This document shows positions 36,693-46,152 of a stretch of 64,000 nucleotides of DNA, piece after piece. Below the pieces are notes generated by a model. The model was given only the letters and a program-made list of their open reading frames with translations. It had not been told where the DNA came from and did no database searches. Where the stretch lies: assembly GCA_030429585.1 (NCBI GenBank), contig JAUIEU010000001.1, positions 863,994-927,993 of the forward strand, written 5' to 3'. Position 1 is the first letter of the stretch. Every line of letters starts with the position of its first letter. A program made the position numbers and the translations under genes. The stretch comes from a bacterium. Its GTDB lineage: Bacteria > Cyanobacteriota > Vampirovibrionia > Vampirovibrionales > Vampirovibrionaceae.

Positions 36693-37688
36693 CTACTTGG
36701 TAAGTAGTTCGGCATACGTATCGGAAAGATCCATGGTGGGTTTGCCGTCGGCATCCGCAATGTTCATTTTATAGCTAGGGGTCTTCGCCATAATGGGATT
36801 GCCAGCTTCCAAACGGTCCATAAAGGTCGGCATTTCTACCTGCCAAAACACGCCTAACGGAATCCGCTCTTCTTTGGTACGGATTTTGGTGAGCGCCGCT
36901 ACTTCTTTGGCGGTTACTTCGTCGGGGTCATTAGGGTTCTGCACCATACCATTGTAGCCTTCGGCTTCCATATCATAGGTACGGGGGAACATGCTGCCAT
37001 CAATTTCCAACTCTTCGCCATACCACTCTTTGGTATGCAAGTTGTTGTAGGTGGGGCAAGGCTGAAGAATATCAACTAAGGCCATACCACGGTGCTCGAT
37101 AGCCCGTTTGATGGTGGCTTGCAAGTGCTTGCGATTGTAAGCATAGCTGCGGGCCACAAAGGTATACCCAGCGCTAATGGCCAGTGCTAATGGATCTACG
37201 TTGGCATTAGGGTTAGGCGCCGGCAAGGATTTTGGCTGCTCACCCAATTTTAGGGTTGGACTAGCTTGGCCTTTGGTTAGGCCGTACACACCGTTGTTGT
37301 ACACAAGGTAGGTCATATCCACGTTGCGTCGGCCAGCGTGCATAAAGTGGCCCGCACCAATACCGTAGCCATCACCGTCTCCACCCGTAACCACAACCTT
37401 CATATCCGGGTTGCACAAGGCAGTACCGGTAGAGAAAGGAATGGAACGCCCGTGAAGGGTATGCACACCATAGGTTTGCATTAGGTGAGGCGATTTGGAT
37501 GAACAACCCACACCAGAGTAGGACACGATTTCGTGGTTGGGTACGGCCATATCGGCATACACAGATTGCACGGCAGCCACGATACCAAAATCGCCGCAAC
37601 CGGGGCACCAGTCGGATACCACATCGGTTTTATAATCGCGCATGGTTAGCTTTTTAGGCGCGTCTTGAACTGCTGAATTATTTGCCAT
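36693..37688 (-). CDS. korB: 2-oxoacid:ferredoxin oxidoreductase, beta subunit
   Basis: Thiamine-diphosphate subunit of the ferredoxin-dependent 2-oxoacid oxidoreductase; 331 residues. The N-terminal Cys ligand region WCPGCGDFGI and the TPP motif GGDGDGYGIGAGH...YNNGVYGLTKGQ are clear. The start overlaps the korA stop by 11 bases, so the subunits are translationally coupled. 2-oxoglutarate is the likely substrate, given two-subunit architecture and sucCD in the window, but this is not proven. Confidence 0.93.
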   Translation of the reverse strand: MANNSAVQDAPKKLTMRDYKTDVVSDWCPGCGDFGIVAAVQSVYADMAVPNHEIVSYSGVGCSSKSPHLMQTYGVHTLHGRSIPFSTGTALCNPDMKVVVTGGDGDGYGIGAGHFMHAGRRNVDMTYLVYNNGVYGLTKGQASPTLKLGEQPKSLPAPNPNANVDPLALAISAGYTFVARSYAYNRKHLQATIKRAIEHRGMALVDILQPCPTYNNLHTKEWYGEELEIDGSMFPRTYDMEAEGYNGMVQNPNDPDEVTAKEVAALTKIRTKEERIPLGVFWQVEMPTFMDRLEAGNPIMAKTPSYKMNIADADGKPTMDLSDTYAELLTK

Positions 37689-39540
37689 AGGTCAATACCA
37701 CCTCGTTAGCTTTTTCTTTAACAATATCGCGAATGGCTTGTACAGCCTCTGTTTCGCTAATGGGGCGTCCGGTCCACTTTTTCACTTGGTGGTCCATAGC
37801 AATGCCCGTTTCCATGCGGGTTAGTTGGGCCAGTTGGCCAGTGGCGTTCATTTCAAAACCAACCTTCATTTTGGCGCGGTTTAAAATATCGCTTACACCT
37901 TCAACTGGGAATGGGCTCATCATTTTTACAACAAGCACGTTGTAGGTAATGCCATCGCTGGCCAGTTGATCCATCGCATCTAGCAATGGGCCTTTGGTGC
38001 TACCCCAACATAGAATGGTCATATCAGCATCAGCTGGGCCATACAGTTTAAACTGCTTATCTTGAGGAATTTCTTTCAGCGCCGTTTCCAGTTTTTGTTG
38101 ACGCTTCGATAGCATCTTTAGGCGATTTTCTGGGTCTTCGGTAATGTGGCCGTAAATATCGCGCTCGTCACCGGTGTTCCAGTACAGGCCGTTTTTCTGG
38201 CCCAAATTGGTGCGGGGCGAAACGCCATCATCGACAAAATCGTAGCGAGGGAATTGACCACGCAGCTCGGGGTTCAGCTCTGCCAAACGGTCTAGTTCGG
38301 TTTGGCTGGCCAGTTTACCGCGGTTAATGCGTAAGTGGTCTTCTTTAAACGGATCCACCGTCATGGTGTTATTACCAAGGCACTTATCGGTAATCATAAT
38401 AACGGGGGTTTGATATTGGTCCGCGTAGTTAAAGGCATCAAAGGTATGCTCAAAGTACTCGTTCATATCGCTAGGGGCCATTACCATGCGTGGTGGATGA
38501 CCGTGAGAAATGAAGGCGCCAAACAACAAGTCGCCTTGCTCGTGGCGGGTAGGCAAGCCTGTGGAAGGGCCACCGCGTTGGTAATCTACAAACACGCTAG
38601 GCACTTCGTTAATAGCCGCCCAGCCAATGGCTTCGGCCATTAGGCCAAACCCGGGGCAGCTGGTGCTAGTAGCGCTACGGGCACCGGTTAGGGCGCCGCC
38701 AACCGTCATACAAGCGCTAGAAATTTCATCTTCTGCTTGTACCACGTTAATGCCGTACTGGCCTTGCATGGATTCGAGGTACACGCTCTCATCGCTTGCG
38801 GGGGTAATGGGGTAGTAGGTTTGGAAGGTACAGCCGGCTTTTAATTTACCTAAAGCAACAGCGGTGGTGCCTACCATAATCATTTGGGCAGGCGCTTCAG
38901 GCTGGGCATCTAAGCGGTAGGGGAATAAATCCACCACGGATTTGCCATCAATCTGCATGGCGCGAACATATTCAATGCCTTTTTTAACGGCGCGCATGTT
39001 GCTGGGTACCAGCTTGGCTTTGCGGCCCTTAAAAATGCTACCTAAGGCTTTTTCAATGTATTGATCATCAAAATCAACCAAGGCAAGAGAGGCACCAACA
39101 GCCAGCGTGTTTTTCATAATCTTTACTTTAGCGGCAGGCTGGCCAAGTTCTTTAGCCAGTTCGTCTAAAATTTGATCGTAAGGCAGCGCAATTTTTAGCA
39201 CCTCAGGGTGCAGGTTCAACTCGTCTGGGTTGGTTACCGCAGGGTCGTAAATAAAGGCACCACCGGGTACTACTTCATCGGCATGCTCAATGGGGGCGGT
39301 TTTTTCAAACGTAGTTAACAAGTGGACAGGGTCGACGTGCGAATTAATTGGTGTGCCGCTAACCCGAACTTGGGTGTAGCTGTGGCCAGTTTTAATGGTG
39401 GAGTGATATTCCCGTTTGCCGTAGGCATACAGCCCGGCAGCAGCGACGGAGCGCAAAAACAGGTTGGCAGACGAATCGACGCCAGTCCCTTGCGGGCCGC
39501 CAATCGTCCAGGAAAAATGATTCACGATAGGGGTGGTCAT
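37678..39540 (-). CDS. korA: 2-oxoacid:ferredoxin oxidoreductase, alpha (gamma-alpha fused) subunit
   Basis: A 620-residue subunit with the gamma domain fused at the N terminus (GPQGTGVDSSANLFLRSVAAAGLYAYGKREYHSTIKTGHSYTQVR), followed by the pyrimidine-binding domain (TYYPITPASDESVYLE, QAEDEISSACMTVGGALTGARSATSTSCPGFGLM). With KorB it converts 2-oxoglutarate and CoA to succinyl-CoA and reduced ferredoxin. AAGGAAGG is six bases upstream of ATG 39540. Confidence 0.93.
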   Translation of the reverse strand: MTTPIVNHFSWTIGGPQGTGVDSSANLFLRSVAAAGLYAYGKREYHSTIKTGHSYTQVRVSGTPINSHVDPVHLLTTFEKTAPIEHADEVVPGGAFIYDPAVTNPDELNLHPEVLKIALPYDQILDELAKELGQPAAKVKIMKNTLAVGASLALVDFDDQYIEKALGSIFKGRKAKLVPSNMRAVKKGIEYVRAMQIDGKSVVDLFPYRLDAQPEAPAQMIMVGTTAVALGKLKAGCTFQTYYPITPASDESVYLESMQGQYGINVVQAEDEISSACMTVGGALTGARSATSTSCPGFGLMAEAIGWAAINEVPSVFVDYQRGGPSTGLPTRHEQGDLLFGAFISHGHPPRMVMAPSDMNEYFEHTFDAFNYADQYQTPVIMITDKCLGNNTMTVDPFKEDHLRINRGKLASQTELDRLAELNPELRGQFPRYDFVDDGVSPRTNLGQKNGLYWNTGDERDIYGHITEDPENRLKMLSKRQQKLETALKEIPQDKQFKLYGPADADMTILCWGSTKGPLLDAMDQLASDGITYNVLVVKMMSPFPVEGVSDILNRAKMKVGFEMNATGQLAQLTRMETGIAMDHQVKKWTGRPISETEAVQAIRDIVKEKANEVVLTYGK

Positions 39541-39621
39541 GTGGGCCTTCCTTAAGTTAAAAAATTACTAGGCTAGCGGCATGTTACGCCGTGCCCAGTC
39601 CATTTAGAATAGGGGTTATTG

Positions 39622-39641
39622 TACCGGGAACACACCCGGTA
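39622..39641. promoter_or_regulatory. Inverted repeat in korA/comEC divergent region
   Basis: TACCGGG-AACACA-CCCGGTA, a perfect 7-bp stem 82 bp upstream of korA and 81 bp upstream of the comEC start. It could be an operator serving either gene; no U-run follows. Confidence 0.4.
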
Positions 39642-39721
39642 ACGCAAACACGCCAAGGCTTTTTACGCGCCAAGGTTTGGGCAACAATAGCATATGTAGC
39701 ACAGGCTGGGAGGCAGCAATC

Positions 39722-41905
39722 GTGGCCCAAGGGCTAAACAAGGTGGCAACACAGCTTAAACACCGTTACCGCACCATGGCGGTAGGGGCCCTACTGGCCT
39801 GGGTAGCTGGCAATGCCTTAGCCCTAAACAGCGCTAGTACTGGCCTAGCCAACGGCTTAACCAGCACCTTGGGGGTATTGGCTGTGCTGGGGCTTACCAG
39901 CCTGGTGGTGATTATTCGGTGCCAAGCCAAGTGGCGGGTACGGGGCGGCATTATTGCGCTGGCCTTACTAGCCGGCCTAGCCCATGCCCACTGGCGCACC
40001 CAGCACCTACCCCCTAACCACATCCACCAGGCCATTGGCGCAATAAACACACCCGTCACCCTAACGGCCACCATCATTCAGCAACAGCCCCACCCCAGAG
40101 ACGCCCACGCCCAACGGGCCACGTTATCCCTACACACAATTAATGCCCAGCTGGTAACCGGCAACGCCCGCGTGTGGAAAACAACCGCCGCCCTACCGGC
40201 CACCGGCCAACCTTTTACCGCCACGGCAACCCTTCGCGCATCTCACCCCCCCAACGCCCCAGGTGGTTTTAACGAGCAGCGCATTCTTCAATCCAGCGGC
40301 ATCCATGCGGTAGCCAGCCGCCTAAACCACATCGCCGTACTGCCTACCCCCACCCCCACAACCTCCGCACCATGGTGGCAAAAAATCGCCTTCCATGGCC
40401 AACAGTGGCAGCAACGCCTCTCCCTTCAATTCGGGGATTTCCAACAGTCCCTCACCCACACCTTTTATGCCCACCTGCCCAAAAAACAAGGCGATATGCT
40501 GGCCGGGGTGGTGCTCGGTAGCCGGGCCGCCCCTATAGATGAAATTACCCGCACCCAGTTTGCCCGCACCGGGTTAATCCACTTTTTGGCAGCCAGCGGG
40601 CTAAATGTAGGCATTGTGGCGGGGGCCGTACTGGGCCTAGGGGCATTACTCCGCCTGCCAGAACGATGGGCCCTACCCTGGGCCATGGGGGCAGTGGTAG
40701 CCTATGGGTTTTTGGCAGGCTGGGCCCCTAGCGTGGTGCGCGCCAGTAGCATGCTATTACTGGCCCTTGGTTTTCGATGGTGGCGGCAAAGCCTAACGCC
40801 CGTTATGTTGTTTTGCATGGCCCTGGCCTTACTGGTTACCTGGCAACCCACCCTGCTGGATAACTTAGGCTTCCAGCTTTCTCTTGTGACTACCTTTGGC
40901 ATTTTAACCATGGTGCCCCCGCTACAACGCCATTTGGGCCACTACCTAACCCAATGGGGTGCCGCCCTAATATTGGTACCCATCGTAGCCCAGGCTTGGG
41001 TTATCCCCCTTATTGGTAGTGTGTTTCATTCGGTGGCGTGGCATTCCGTAGCGCTAAACGTGGTGGCTGTGGCCTGTGTCACCCCCCTCACCGTTATTGG
41101 GTTTACCATGGCCTTTGTGGCCAGCGTGTTAGGGTGGGTACCCTTGGTAAGCACTGTGGTGGGGTGGTTAGGGTTATTGGCATGGCCCTTTGCCACCGGG
41201 TTGCTATGGCTGGCCAAAGTAGGTAACAAGTTAGGGGAACAGTTTTCTGCCCTGGTGTGGCACCCGCCCAGTCTACCCACCTGGTGGGTACTGGGGTATT
41301 ACGGCATAGCCCTGCTGGCGGCCTGGTGGCTAAACCAACCCAGCCAGCACCCCCACACCTGGTTTAGCCGCCCACGCCAACGCATTGCAGTGTGGGTTGG
41401 CTTACTCGCCCTATGGGGTGCCGCCTATGCCGGCTGGTGGACACTCCACCTAAACGGCAGCGATGTCTGGGTACTGGCCGGTAGGCCACAACCTGGCAGC
41501 CAGTGGGCCCTACTGGCACGGCAACCCAACCAAAACCAGTACATTGGCTGGGTACCCGGCACCGTAAACCACTGGCAGCAACGGCAGCTTACCCAACTGG
41601 CCCAATTCCACGGCGGGGGCACGGGCAGCAACGTTCAACTTATCTCTTTGCAAAAGCACCCCAACACCACCACAGGCCCCTACCGCATGCGCGCCCTACA
41701 AAACGACTACACCTTAACCGCCAAAGATACCTGCCTGTTTAGCGCCACACCAACATACAACCACACCCACCAATGCGCTGTGGTGTGGTGGGCCCGCCCT
41801 AACCGGCCCGGGAAACTATGGCAAAACCCACACCTACAAAGTGGGGTGTTAAAAAACGCTAATCCGCCCGAACTTCACCCCAACTGGGTGCATATTCGCT
41901 GGTAA
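39722..41905 (+). CDS. comEC: ComEC/Rec2 DNA-uptake channel protein
   Basis: Inner-membrane channel for DNA entry in natural transformation; about 727 residues. An N-terminal hydrophobic pair, a soluble OB-like domain (about 90-230) and the Competence domain with HFLAASGLNVGIVAGAVL, GWAPSVVRASSMLLLAL and several membrane helices are visible. The C-terminal metallo-beta-lactamase-like part found in many ComEC proteins is absent or reduced to about 150 residues without HxHxDH. GTG 39722 is chosen for the GGGAGG eight bases upstream; a TTG 15 codons earlier also opens the frame. Confidence 0.9.
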   Translation: MAQGLNKVATQLKHRYRTMAVGALLAWVAGNALALNSASTGLANGLTSTLGVLAVLGLTSLVVIIRCQAKWRVRGGIIALALLAGLAHAHWRTQHLPPNHIHQAIGAINTPVTLTATIIQQQPHPRDAHAQRATLSLHTINAQLVTGNARVWKTTAALPATGQPFTATATLRASHPPNAPGGFNEQRILQSSGIHAVASRLNHIAVLPTPTPTTSAPWWQKIAFHGQQWQQRLSLQFGDFQQSLTHTFYAHLPKKQGDMLAGVVLGSRAAPIDEITRTQFARTGLIHFLAASGLNVGIVAGAVLGLGALLRLPERWALPWAMGAVVAYGFLAGWAPSVVRASSMLLLALGFRWWRQSLTPVMLFCMALALLVTWQPTLLDNLGFQLSLVTTFGILTMVPPLQRHLGHYLTQWGAALILVPIVAQAWVIPLIGSVFHSVAWHSVALNVVAVACVTPLTVIGFTMAFVASVLGWVPLVSTVVGWLGLLAWPFATGLLWLAKVGNKLGEQFSALVWHPPSLPTWWVLGYYGIALLAAWWLNQPSQHPHTWFSRPRQRIAVWVGLLALWGAAYAGWWTLHLNGSDVWVLAGRPQPGSQWALLARQPNQNQYIGWVPGTVNHWQQRQLTQLAQFHGGGTGSNVQLISLQKHPNTTTGPYRMRALQNDYTLTAKDTCLFSATPTYNHTHQCAVVWWARPNRPGKLWQNPHLQSGVLKNANPPELHPNWVHIRW

Positions 41906-41931
41906 TCGTAAATTGCGTTTATGATGTGACG

Positions 41932-42528
41932 TTATGCAGGTTGCTTAACGTTGGCCAAAATGGTGGCCACAGCATCGGTAATGTTGTCGCACACATGGGT
42001 GGGGGTATGGTCTAGCGATTGGTATTTACCCTCCAGCACGCGTTGGCCGTAGCCCGTTTTTAGCAAAATACTGTTAGCGCCCGCGTTATGGCCTAAGGCA
42101 ACATCGCTTGCTTTGTCGCCCACCACATAGCTTTGCTTTAAATCTATTTGTGGGAATTTCTCGCAGGCCCACTCAATCATGCCGATTTCTGGCTTACGGC
42201 AGGTGCAGGGTGTGTTGTAGGGTTCAACCGTGCCGTGGGGCAAGTGGGGGCAATAGTACAGCGCGTCCATTGTGGCGCCCGCTTCATCCATTAGTAATGT
42301 TTCTAGGCGAGCCAACAAGGCTTGCACGTGGGCTTCATCGTAAAAACCGCGCGCCGGGCCGCTTTGATTGGTGGTTAAAATGGCCAGTATGCCCGCATCA
42401 TTTAGCTGTTTAATCGCGTTGGCCGCGCCGGGGTACAACTCTAAATCATCCACGTTGCGCAGGTAGCCCCGTTCAATATTTAGGGTGCCATCACGGTCTA
42501 AAAATACAGCGATTTGTTTGGAAGTCAT
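41932..42528 (-). CDS. gmhB: D-glycero-D-manno-heptose 1,7-bisphosphate phosphatase
   Basis: HAD-family phosphatase of heptose precursor synthesis for lipopolysaccharide; 198 residues. The HAD motif I FLDRDGTLN, motif II LTTNQSG, the zinc-binding loop CPHLPHG...NTPCTCRKP and motif III/IV VGDKASDVALGHNAGA are all present. A histidinol-phosphatase role in the same subfamily cannot be ruled out. No strong ribosome site precedes ATG 42528. Confidence 0.88.
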   Translation of the reverse strand: MTSKQIAVFLDRDGTLNIERGYLRNVDDLELYPGAANAIKQLNDAGILAILTTNQSGPARGFYDEAHVQALLARLETLLMDEAGATMDALYYCPHLPHGTVEPYNTPCTCRKPEIGMIEWACEKFPQIDLKQSYVVGDKASDVALGHNAGANSILLKTGYGQRVLEGKYQSLDHTPTHVCDNITDAVATILANVKQPA

Positions 42529-42649
42529 AGCGAACAATATTTACGATTAGAAAATAACCTTACTATTATCAGCCGTTAGCACGTGGAAATCTACTATTTG
42601 AATAACGTCCATGATGAAATAAAGTATTAAATAAAATTAGCAGTAAAAA

Positions 42650-42682
42650 CAAAAACACCCCGCCATTGCTGACGAGGTGTTA
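42650..42682 (-). terminator. Terminator after hup
   Basis: On the minus strand AACACCTCG ... CGGGGTGTT with one mismatch, then TTTGTTTTT. It begins 20 bp beyond the HU stop codon. Confidence 0.75.
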
Positions 42683-42701
42683 AAGCTAAGAAATCTGGCG
42701 C

Positions 42702-42980
42702 TTACTTTTTAGCAACAGCTTCTTTGAACTTTTTACCAGCGGAGAAAGCAGGAACTTTCTTAGCTGGGATTTTGAGTTCTTTACCGGTTTGCGGGTTGCG
42801 GCCAATACGGGCAGCGCGCTTACGGCTTTCGAAGGTACCGAAACCAACCAAGGTAACTTTTTTACCTTTGGATACGGTTTTGGTGATGGCTTCTAAAGCA
42901 GCATCCAGGATTTCTTTTACGTTTTTGTTGGTCTGACGGGTCTTTTTAGCGACCTCTTGTACCAATTCTTCTTTGTTCAT
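42702..42980 (-). CDS. hup: DNA-binding protein HU
   Basis: Small histone-like nucleoid protein, 92 residues. The motif GFGTFESRKRAARIGRNPQTGKELKIPA is the DNA-binding arm signature. ATG 42980 has an excellent AAGGAG seven bases upstream, which rejects the longer frame. It is a monocistronic unit closed by a terminator. Confidence 0.97.
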   Translation of the reverse strand: MNKEELVQEVAKKTRQTNKNVKEILDAALEAITKTVSKGKKVTLVGFGTFESRKRAARIGRNPQTGKELKIPAKKVPAFSAGKKFKEAVAKK

Positions 42981-43386
42981 AATGGTTCTCCTTTCCACAA
43001 TGGGGACAGTTGAATTATACAGGCTATACCGAACATTGCAAGGATTTTTTCTTTACTGGCCCGCGGATACCGAATTTGAGTGCTTAAAAACCCACAAATG
43101 ATATACGATGGATGCCAATAAGGACGAAAAGCCCGCGCCTGATCCTGTATAGCGCGACTGAAACGTACCGATGTACGACAGTTAGGGGTTATAGTACCCC
43201 TTTTTTCGATTTTGGCAAGTCCTGATCCAAAAACTCGTTTATCTAGGGTGGCAAATACCGCCCCCAAACGCCTTTTACCAACACCCTTCCTACGACACCT
43301 GTCTTACAAGGTGTGTGCCGCCACTATGCTTGGCTTATAATGCCTACACCCCTGTATTATTTATTACTAATTGGCTCACCCCCCTC
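42981..43386. other. 406-bp hup/nadA divergent region
   Basis: Holds the hup promoter and the nadA promoter. It contains a CGTAC-CGAT-GTACG hairpin (43164-43177) within a segment (43111-43177) that partly resembles the structured element at 22143-22257. No gene is supported; the open frames here lack ribosome sites. Confidence 0.5.
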
Positions 43387-44424
43387 ATGACTGCTTCTTC
43401 TACACCCACGCCCCCCGCGCCTGTTACATCGGCGGATATGCTGGCCCAAGCCCACGCCCGCAAACAAGAATTAATGGACGATATTAAGCGGCTTAAAAAA
43501 GAAAAAAACGCCTTAATACTGGCCCACTTATACGAGCGCGTAGACGTGCAAGACGTGGCCGATGTATGGGGCGATAGCCTTGGCCTAGCCCAACAAGCGG
43601 CCCAAACCGATGCGGATTTAATTATTTTTTGCGGCGTCCACTTTATGGCAGAAACCGCTAAGCTGCTAAACCCCAGCAAAACCGTGTACTTGGCTAACCC
43701 CAATGCCGGCTGCCCTATGGCGGATATGATTACCGCCGATGACCTGAAAGCGTTTATAGAAAAAGAGCGCACCCGTGCTGGTAAAGAGCTGCCCGTTTTG
43801 GCTTATGTAAACACTAGTGCGGAAGTAAAAGCCCTAAGCGATTACTGCTGCACCAGCGCTAACGCCTGTGATGTAGCCCGTTTTGCGGCTAACGAACGCG
43901 GCGTAGATGAAATTTTATTTGTGCCAGACAGAAACCTAGCCCGCTACGTGCAAACCCAAGTACCCGATGTAAAAATAACCTACTACGAAGGCTTTTGCCC
44001 CACCCATATGCGCATGGAAGTGGCCGATGTACATAAGCTTAAAAAAGAGCACCCCCACGCTAAAATTTTGGTACACCCCGAGTGCGATGACGACATGAAA
44101 GATTTGGCTGATTTTATTGGCAGTACCACCGCCATTGTTAAAGCCGCCAAAGACAGCACGGAAGACGTATTTATTATTTGCACCGAAGATGGCGTAAGCC
44201 AGCGCCTAAGTGCGGATTGCCCAGAAAAGCTATTTTTTACCCCCACCCGTGCCAGTGCCGTGTGCCCCAACATGAAACTAACCCGCCTGGAAAACGTACG
44301 CAAAAGTTTACTTGGCGATAACATCCCTATGGAAATTGACCCCGCAATTGCAGAACCTGCCACGCATTGTATAGAAAGTATGATGCGCGTCCCCCGCGGC
44401 GAAAAACTCTCGTTATCTAAATAG
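43387..44424 (+). CDS. nadA: Quinolinate synthase A
   Basis: 4Fe-4S enzyme that condenses iminoaspartate with dihydroxyacetone phosphate in NAD synthesis; 345 residues from ATG 43387. Family motifs LAHLYERVDVQDVADVWGDSLGLAQQA, ANPNAGCPMADM, YVNTSAEVKALSDYCCTSANA, VHPECDDDM and AVCPNMKLTRLE are intact, including the cluster-ligand Cys. An upstream in-frame ATG at 43315 would add an unlikely 24-residue leader. nadD lies at 58334-59017. Confidence 0.96.
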   Translation: MTASSTPTPPAPVTSADMLAQAHARKQELMDDIKRLKKEKNALILAHLYERVDVQDVADVWGDSLGLAQQAAQTDADLIIFCGVHFMAETAKLLNPSKTVYLANPNAGCPMADMITADDLKAFIEKERTRAGKELPVLAYVNTSAEVKALSDYCCTSANACDVARFAANERGVDEILFVPDRNLARYVQTQVPDVKITYYEGFCPTHMRMEVADVHKLKKEHPHAKILVHPECDDDMKDLADFIGSTTAIVKAAKDSTEDVFIICTEDGVSQRLSADCPEKLFFTPTRASAVCPNMKLTRLENVRKSLLGDNIPMEIDPAIAEPATHCIESMMRVPRGEKLSLSK

Positions 44425-44441
44425 AAAAAGGATTCCTTCTA

Positions 44442-44693
44442 ATGATGTCTTTAATGCCAATGCTCCGTTTTTCCTACGCTGCAAAATCACAAACCCTCAA
44501 TTCTGTTCAGCCCAAATTACAGACCATAAAATTCGGTAATGTTAATGGTGATATTGTGCAATTCGGCCAAAGTGAAAAAGACGAAAAGGATGACACAGAT
44601 GGTATTGATCCTACTTTAATTGGCGGTAGTAGTAACGAGGATGAAGATAACGCTGATGGAGCTATAGATGGGTTACTAGGCAATATGGGCTAA
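44442..44693 (+). CDS. Small acidic protein with IVQFGQ motif
   Basis: An 83-residue protein that I do not recognise. AAAAAGGA upstream of ATG 44442 supports translation. The N-terminal half contains FGNVNGDIVQFGQ; the C-terminal half is very acidic (EKDEKDDTDGIDP, NEDEDNADG) and ends GLLGNMG. It lies 18 bp after nadA on the same strand, so it may be co-transcribed. It is more AT-rich than nadA. The VQFG stretch also occurs in the deaminase-like protein. Confidence 0.6.
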   Translation: MMSLMPMLRFSYAAKSQTLNSVQPKLQTIKFGNVNGDIVQFGQSEKDEKDDTDGIDPTLIGGSSNEDEDNADGAIDGLLGNMG

Positions 44694-45181
44694 CGGCTAA
44701 GCACCCGCAGTACTTGGCGAAATACTTTTTTACGAGATTTACGCCCGTTGACGGGGTGGCCACCTTGGCCCTTGCTAAAGTAGGTTTTAAAATGCTTACG
44801 GATAGCACCCGGGCTGCTTTTTACCTCTAACATTACCGTATTACCGTCTTGCATGGTCACCACAAAATCCGCGCCAGGGTGGGCAGGGGCGGTATGTTGG
44901 TAGGTATCAATAATGTCTCGGTCGGCCAAATAGGCCAACACGCTGGCCACTTTGTGCTCGCTGCGTTTGCCACGGTCTAACCCGTGCTTGGCCATTAGTT
45001 TAGGGCGTTCTGCTAACTGGGCCTGGCGGTGTTTTTCACGCTCGCAATGGCGCAGGTATCGCCTAAAAATTTTACCCACCAAGGGGCACGGGCCGTAAAA
45101 TTCTAACAATCGGTACAGTACCCGATTTTGCCTATCGGTTGCTTCCGACGGATCGTTGGCTATTCCCAGTCGATTCACCAC
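44690..45181 (-). CDS. Predicted PD-(D/E)XK nuclease-fold protein
   Basis: A 163-residue basic protein. The core motif is visible: E75 in GKRSEHKVASVLAYL, D105 in PGADFVV, and E119-x-K121 in MLEVKSS, spaced as in PD-(D/E)XK enzymes (Holliday-junction resolvase or restriction-like fold). The C terminus is strongly basic (GRKSRKKVFRQVLR), consistent with nucleic-acid binding. Its stop overlaps that of the small acidic gene (convergent). Function is otherwise unknown. Confidence 0.65.
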   Translation of the reverse strand: MVNRLGIANDPSEATDRQNRVLYRLLEFYGPCPLVGKIFRRYLRHCEREKHRQAQLAERPKLMAKHGLDRGKRSEHKVASVLAYLADRDIIDTYQHTAPAHPGADFVVTMQDGNTVMLEVKSSPGAIRKHFKTYFSKGQGGHPVNGRKSRKKVFRQVLRVLSR

Positions 45182-45324
45182 AACATCCTCATGTTGTATC
45201 CCTACCTATTTGTTATTATGGGGGCTAACCTTATTATCGGCAAGGGGCTAGTTTCCTTTAGCCATAAGGGTTTTACCAACAAATACACGTAACAGCATCT
45301 GTATGACAGGACAATAACACCTTA

Positions 45325-46140
45325 ATGGCTACAGACCCCACACTCGTTGGCATAATTAACCTAACCCCCGATAGTTTTAGCGATGGCGGCCAACACCCCA
45401 CGGTAGCCACTGCCGTGGCCCATGCCCAGTGGCTAGTAAACAACGGCGCAACCATTCTCGATATTGGTGCCGAATCCACCCGCCCAGGCGCCCATACCAT
45501 ACCGGCAAACGAAGAAACACAGCGCTTGCTACCCGCATTAACCGCTATTTGTGCGGCTCTGCCCACCACACCCATTAGCGTGGATACCCGCAAAGCTTCT
45601 GTGGCCCGTGCCGCCCTGCGCGCTGGCGCCACTATAATTAACGATGTTAGCGGCCTAACCTACGACCCTGCCATGGCTAGCGTTATTGCCAGTGCCAATG
45701 CCGGGGTGGTGCTTATGCACAGCCAGGGCGACCCGCACACCATGCAAGCCAACCCCACCTATACCAACGTGGTAGGCGAAGTACTAGCCTTTTTGAAACG
45801 CCAAACCCAAGTTGCCTTACACGCCGGTATTGGTAAAAACGCCATCCACTGGGATGTGGGCTTTGGCTTTGGCAAAACCGTAGAACATAACCTGCAGTTG
45901 CTCAATAATTTATCCGCCTTTACCCAGCACGGTACCCCCGTGTGGGCCGGCTTATCCCGAAAATCATTCCTAACCCTTAACCACCCCCTACCACCAACCG
46001 AACGCGAACCCTTAACCGCCGCAGCCCACCTGGTGGCCCTGCAACACGGCGTTACCCATTTGCGCGTTCATAACCCGGCTATTCATCAGTCTGTTTTGGC
46101 TTTTTGGCAGGCCACACAGCACCAAACCACAGGGCGCTAA
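45325..46140 (+). CDS. folP: Dihydropteroate synthase
   Basis: Joins p-aminobenzoate to dihydropterin pyrophosphate in folate synthesis; 271 residues. Family motifs GIINLTPDSFSDGG, LDIGAESTRPGA, SVDTRKASVA, INDVSGL and WAGLSRKSFL are present. ATG 45325 has no strong ribosome site; no other folate genes lie nearby. Confidence 0.96.
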   Translation: MATDPTLVGIINLTPDSFSDGGQHPTVATAVAHAQWLVNNGATILDIGAESTRPGAHTIPANEETQRLLPALTAICAALPTTPISVDTRKASVARAALRAGATIINDVSGLTYDPAMASVIASANAGVVLMHSQGDPHTMQANPTYTNVVGEVLAFLKRQTQVALHAGIGKNAIHWDVGFGFGKTVEHNLQLLNNLSAFTQHGTPVWAGLSRKSFLTLNHPLPPTEREPLTAAAHLVALQHGVTHLRVHNPAIHQSVLAFWQATQHQTTGR

Positions 46141-46152
46141 GCATTACCCCTG

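Noticed and set aside
42977-43267. Minus-strand frame running upstream of hup
   Set aside because: The AAGGAG-linked hup start at 42980 is convincing, and the upstream frame looks non-coding.
42981-43386. Riboswitch or tRNA upstream of nadA
   Set aside because: Hairpins are present but no known riboswitch core, tRNA fold or CCA end could be recognised.
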